Shown here in pieces: positions 13,523 through 14,939 of a stretch of DNA of 14,939 bases. Position 1 is the first letter of the stretch; each line of letters opens with the position of its first letter. Origin of the DNA: Bacillota bacterium (lineage in GTDB: Bacteria; Bacillota; Bacilli; Paenibacillales; Paenibacillaceae); the NCBI GenBank assembly GCA_023433615.1, contig JAEZCJ010000007.1:1-14939 (forward strand), written 5' to 3'. Under the pieces are notes generated by a model. The model searched no databases. It was not told the origin of the DNA and worked only from the letters and a program-made list of their open reading frames with translations. The position numbers were made by a program, and so were the translations under genes.

Positions 13523-13756
13523 CTATATTTTGCCGATCGCTACGCGGAACGTCAATGGTCCTTGCTCGATATATTCCCACGTGAAATGTCCGCCGTGCAT
13601 CGACTCGAACTGGAATCGCAGCGGCACCGGATCGTGGTCGTTAATGAGCAGCATCGCTTCCTCCGGCTGCAAATTCGCGAACGTCTCGAAGATTACCTTA
13701 TGCTTCAGGTGCGGCGGGTACTCCGTGGCATTGACGGTGGCTGTAAAATTGGACAT
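13523..13756 (-). CDS. Single DUF2249-domain protein
   Basis: This 77-residue protein is one DUF2249 domain. It shows the characteristic INDHDPVPLRFQFE (with H41), a GGHFTWEYIEQGP turn and a final FRVAIGK strand. The N-terminal LDVR-type motif is replaced by NATEYPPHLKHKVIFE, with H17 and H19. It is closer to the family core than the tandem protein at 8206. GGGAGG lies upstream on the minus strand (complement of 13764-13770). The gene leads a two-gene minus-strand operon whose promoter has a consensus TATAAT and an FNR box. A role in nitrogen-oxide respiration or metal/sulfur transfer is plausible, but the biochemical function of the family is not established. Confidence 0.85.
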   Translation of the reverse strand: MSNFTATVNATEYPPHLKHKVIFETFANLQPEEAMLLINDHDPVPLRFQFESMHGGHFTWEYIEQGPLTFRVAIGKI

Positions 13757-13803
13757 GGTGCATTCCTCCCGGATAAAAAGAATGAATTGCGGTCGATACG
13801 CTC

Positions 13804-13872
13804 ATTATAGAGCGGATCGAATACCGGCTTTGTGACGGGGCTCACATAACGGATTGCCGGTTGCGCTACAAT
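13804..13872. promoter_or_regulatory. Divergent promoters sharing one FNR box
   Basis: TGTGA-cggggc-TCACA (13831-13846) is an exact match to the Bacillus FNR consensus. On the minus strand, a perfect TATAAT lies at 13809-13804, 29.5 bases from the box centre (13838.5). On the plus strand, TACAAT lies at 13867-13872, 28.5 bases from it. One box is therefore placed near -41.5 for the DUF2249 pair and near -40.5 for the cupin gene. Both should be switched on without oxygen if FNR is present. Confidence 0.85.
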
Positions 13873-13902
13873 GGAAGTATCCACAACGGAAGGGTGATTC
13901 GC

Positions 13903-14244
13903 ATGGAACGGAAGACGATCGAATCGGTACAGGCGTTCAGCGAGGAGCGCTTCACGAAGCGCGTATTGTTCCAGGAAGGGCAGAGCGTGGCGTTCGTGCT
14001 GAACTTCATGCCCGGGCAAGAGCTTCCTCCGCATAAGCATCCGAATACTGCCGTCTATCTGCTGGTGCTGCAAGGCGGCGGAACGATGATTGTCGACGGG
14101 AACGAGACGATCGTGAAGCAAGGCGATGTGGTCTGCTGCGACGGGGAAGAGCAATTCGCCTACGCGAATTCGGGAAGCGAGAACGCAAGCCTGTATGTCG
14201 TGCTCAATAAGCTGCCGGACGAGCGCTACGCGCAAAATATTTGA
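13903..14244 (+). CDS. Small single-domain cupin protein
   Basis: This 113-residue protein has one cupin barrel. Motif 1 is GQELPPHKHPNTAVYLLVLQG (positions about 45-65, given here as two parts joined), with H51, H53 and probably the following segment supplying metal ligands. Motif 2 is GDVVCCDGEEQFAYANSG, in which the usual histidine seems replaced, giving an incomplete metal site. The glutamate of the classical motif 1 is not obvious either. AAGGGTGA at 13890-13897 supports the ATG at 13903, about 24 bases after the predicted transcription start. It is transcribed divergently from the DUF2249 pair under the same FNR box. Cupins have very varied roles; a small-molecule or redox sensor is possible, but no function can be assigned. 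Confidence 0.85.
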   Translation: MERKTIESVQAFSEERFTKRVLFQEGQSVAFVLNFMPGQELPPHKHPNTAVYLLVLQGGGTMIVDGNETIVKQGDVVCCDGEEQFAYANSGSENASLYVVLNKLPDERYAQNI

Positions 14245-14268
14245 CGATTCGCAGCACGCGATCCATCG

Positions 14269-14298
14269 CAGCCGGCTCCCTAAGCAGGGGGCCGGCTG
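14269..14298 (+). terminator. Strong GC-rich hairpin after the cupin gene
   Basis: CAGCCGGCTCCC (14269-14280) pairs with GGGGGCCGGCTG (14287-14298), with one G-T pair and a six-base loop. The T-run is poor, so it is a probable rather than certain intrinsic terminator. It lies 24 bases after the cupin stop codon. Confidence 0.65.
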
Positions 14299-14350
14299 TC
14301 GTGCCGTCAGGAGCGGATGCCGTGCAGAATGAGAAAACCTGTAGACAAAG

Positions 14351-14396
14351 TTCAGGGAGTTCCCTGAATGTGTTCTGCCGCCGAACCTTCTACAAT
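14351..14396 (+). promoter_or_regulatory. Promoter with 8-2-8 palindrome upstream of the GAF gene
   Basis: TTCAGGGA-gt-TCCCTGAA (14351-14368) is a perfect inverted repeat with a two-base centre. A -10 element TACAAT lies at 14391-14396. The palindrome centre (14359.5) is about 43 bases before the expected start, an activator-like position, and no good -35 is visible. Short two-base spacing is typical of NarL-family response regulators such as NreC. The site is clearly not an FNR box. Confidence 0.65.
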
Positions 14397-14449
14397 AGGA
14401 ACATGAAGCCGGATCCGTGAATGACCGGATCGGCAGGAGGTGGCTGACC

Positions 14450-14911
14450 ATGAACGAATTGAAGCGAGCATGCATCGAGATACTGCTGCAGGCGATGCGC
14501 GCCGAAGCCGGAACCGATGTAACGGCACTGGCTTGGAAGGACGAAGCGGGCAGAGGGATACGCTGGATATCCGCGTCAGGCAACCGCAACGAGCGGTATA
14601 AGCACATGCTGCTGAAACCGGGCCGGGGATTGACAGGCATCGTGTTCCGAATCGGTCAGCCTGTCGTATTCGACTCGGACGTACCGGAATATCAAGTGAT
14701 GCGCCATGAATATCCCATCATCTTGTCGGAGCAGCTGCAGACCGCGGTGCTGCTGCCGGTCAAGCTCGGCAATGAGACATGCGGCGTGCTTCTGCTGGGG
14801 AGCCGAGTGCCGCTGCCGGATACGCGGTCGCTCTTGCGAACCGCTGCCGGCATGCCGGAGCGGATTGCTGCCTTGATCCAGAATCCGATGGATTCCGCAG
14901 CCTTAACATAA
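14450..14911 (+). CDS. GAF-domain protein, NreA-like nitrate receptor
   Basis: This 153-residue soluble protein is one GAF domain. Visible parts are the WISASGNRNERYK segment (W39), LKPGRGLTGIVFRIGQPVVF (residues 55-74), DVPEYQVMRHEYPII and LLPVKLGNETCGVLLLGS. Length and layout match NreA of Staphylococcus, which binds nitrate and modulates the oxygen-sensing kinase NreB. A tryptophan in this region also lines the nitrate pocket of NreA, but I cannot verify the other pocket residues. AGGAGG at 14435-14440 supports the ATG at 14450; the in-frame GTG at 14417 has no such site. The stop overlaps a new ATG at 14911, so an nreB-like gene may follow. The palindrome in its promoter may be the target of the cognate response regulator. 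Confidence 0.82.
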   Translation: MNELKRACIEILLQAMRAEAGTDVTALAWKDEAGRGIRWISASGNRNERYKHMLLKPGRGLTGIVFRIGQPVVFDSDVPEYQVMRHEYPIILSEQLQTAVLLPVKLGNETCGVLLLGSRVPLPDTRSLLRTAAGMPERIAALIQNPMDSAALT

Positions 14912-14939
14912 TGCCGTCGAACAAGCTGAAGCCCCTCGC
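14911..14939 (+). CDS. Start of a downstream gene cut by the window end, possibly an NreB-like kinase
   Basis: The stop of the GAF gene overlaps an ATG as TAATG, and the frame stays open for the nine complete codons visible (MPSNKLKPL). No ribosome site is obvious, so translation would depend on coupling. In Staphylococcus nreA is followed directly by nreB, which suggests a sensor histidine kinase. Nine residues are not enough to recognise a family, so this rests on context alone. Confidence 0.4.

Overview
The window looks like a chromosomal segment of a fairly GC-rich, endospore-former-type Firmicute, most likely Paenibacillaceae. The reasons are strong AGGAGG-type ribosome binding sites, sigma-A promoters, FNR boxes of the Bacillus type (TGTGA-N6-TCACA), and proteins that resemble Bacillus/Staphylococcus NasC, ScdA, NarK and NreA. 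The genus is inferred from style, not from a marker gene. No rRNA, tRNA, CRISPR array, transposase or phage gene was seen.

Layout: (1) 36-746, an ScdA/RIC di-iron repair protein. (2) 913-4668, a tightly packed three-gene operon behind an FNR-like box: a NarI-like membrane cytochrome b with a C-terminal Cys4 knuckle, a NasC/NarB-like molybdopterin oxidoreductase and a four-cluster DmsB-type ferredoxin subunit. (3) 4669-4938, an intergenic stretch with two related hairpin repeats. (4) 4939-7830, an overlapping gene run: Tat-exported Rieske protein, tiny two-helix membrane protein, NarK nitrate/nitrite transporter fused to a PAS domain, and two small unrecognised proteins, closed by a terminator. 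(5) 7871-8205, a non-coding stretch with a pair of inverted palindromic units and then a near-ideal FNR-dependent promoter. (6) 8206-10690, an FNR-controlled operon: tandem DUF2249 protein, CcoN-like multi-pass membrane protein, DUF59/MIP18-type Fe-S assembly factor and a small helical protein, then a terminator. (7) 10837-13034, an ArsR-family regulator and a SulP-type anion transporter with its own promoter and overlapping palindromic operator. (8) 13178-13756 on the minus strand, a second DUF2249 protein and an unrecognised protein, divergent from a cupin gene (13903-14244). One FNR box serves both directions. (9) 14450 to the end, an NreA-like GAF nitrate-sensor protein with an 8-2-8 palindrome in its promoter, and the first codons of an overlapping downstream gene, probably a sensor kinase.

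Reading: this is an anaerobic nitrogen-oxide respiration island. Oxygen sensing (FNR boxes) and probably nitrate sensing (NreA-like protein, NarK-PAS) control a nitrate reductase that is not NarGHJI. An assimilatory-type cytoplasmic catalytic subunit appears wired through a DmsB-like Fe-S subunit to a NarI-like membrane anchor, with a bc-type Rieske protein in the adjacent gene run. No NarJ/TorD-type chaperone is visible. The DUF2249/CcoN-like/DUF59 operon, ScdA and the second DUF2249 unit look like companion functions for nitrogen-oxide or iron-sulfur stress. That part is inference from context.
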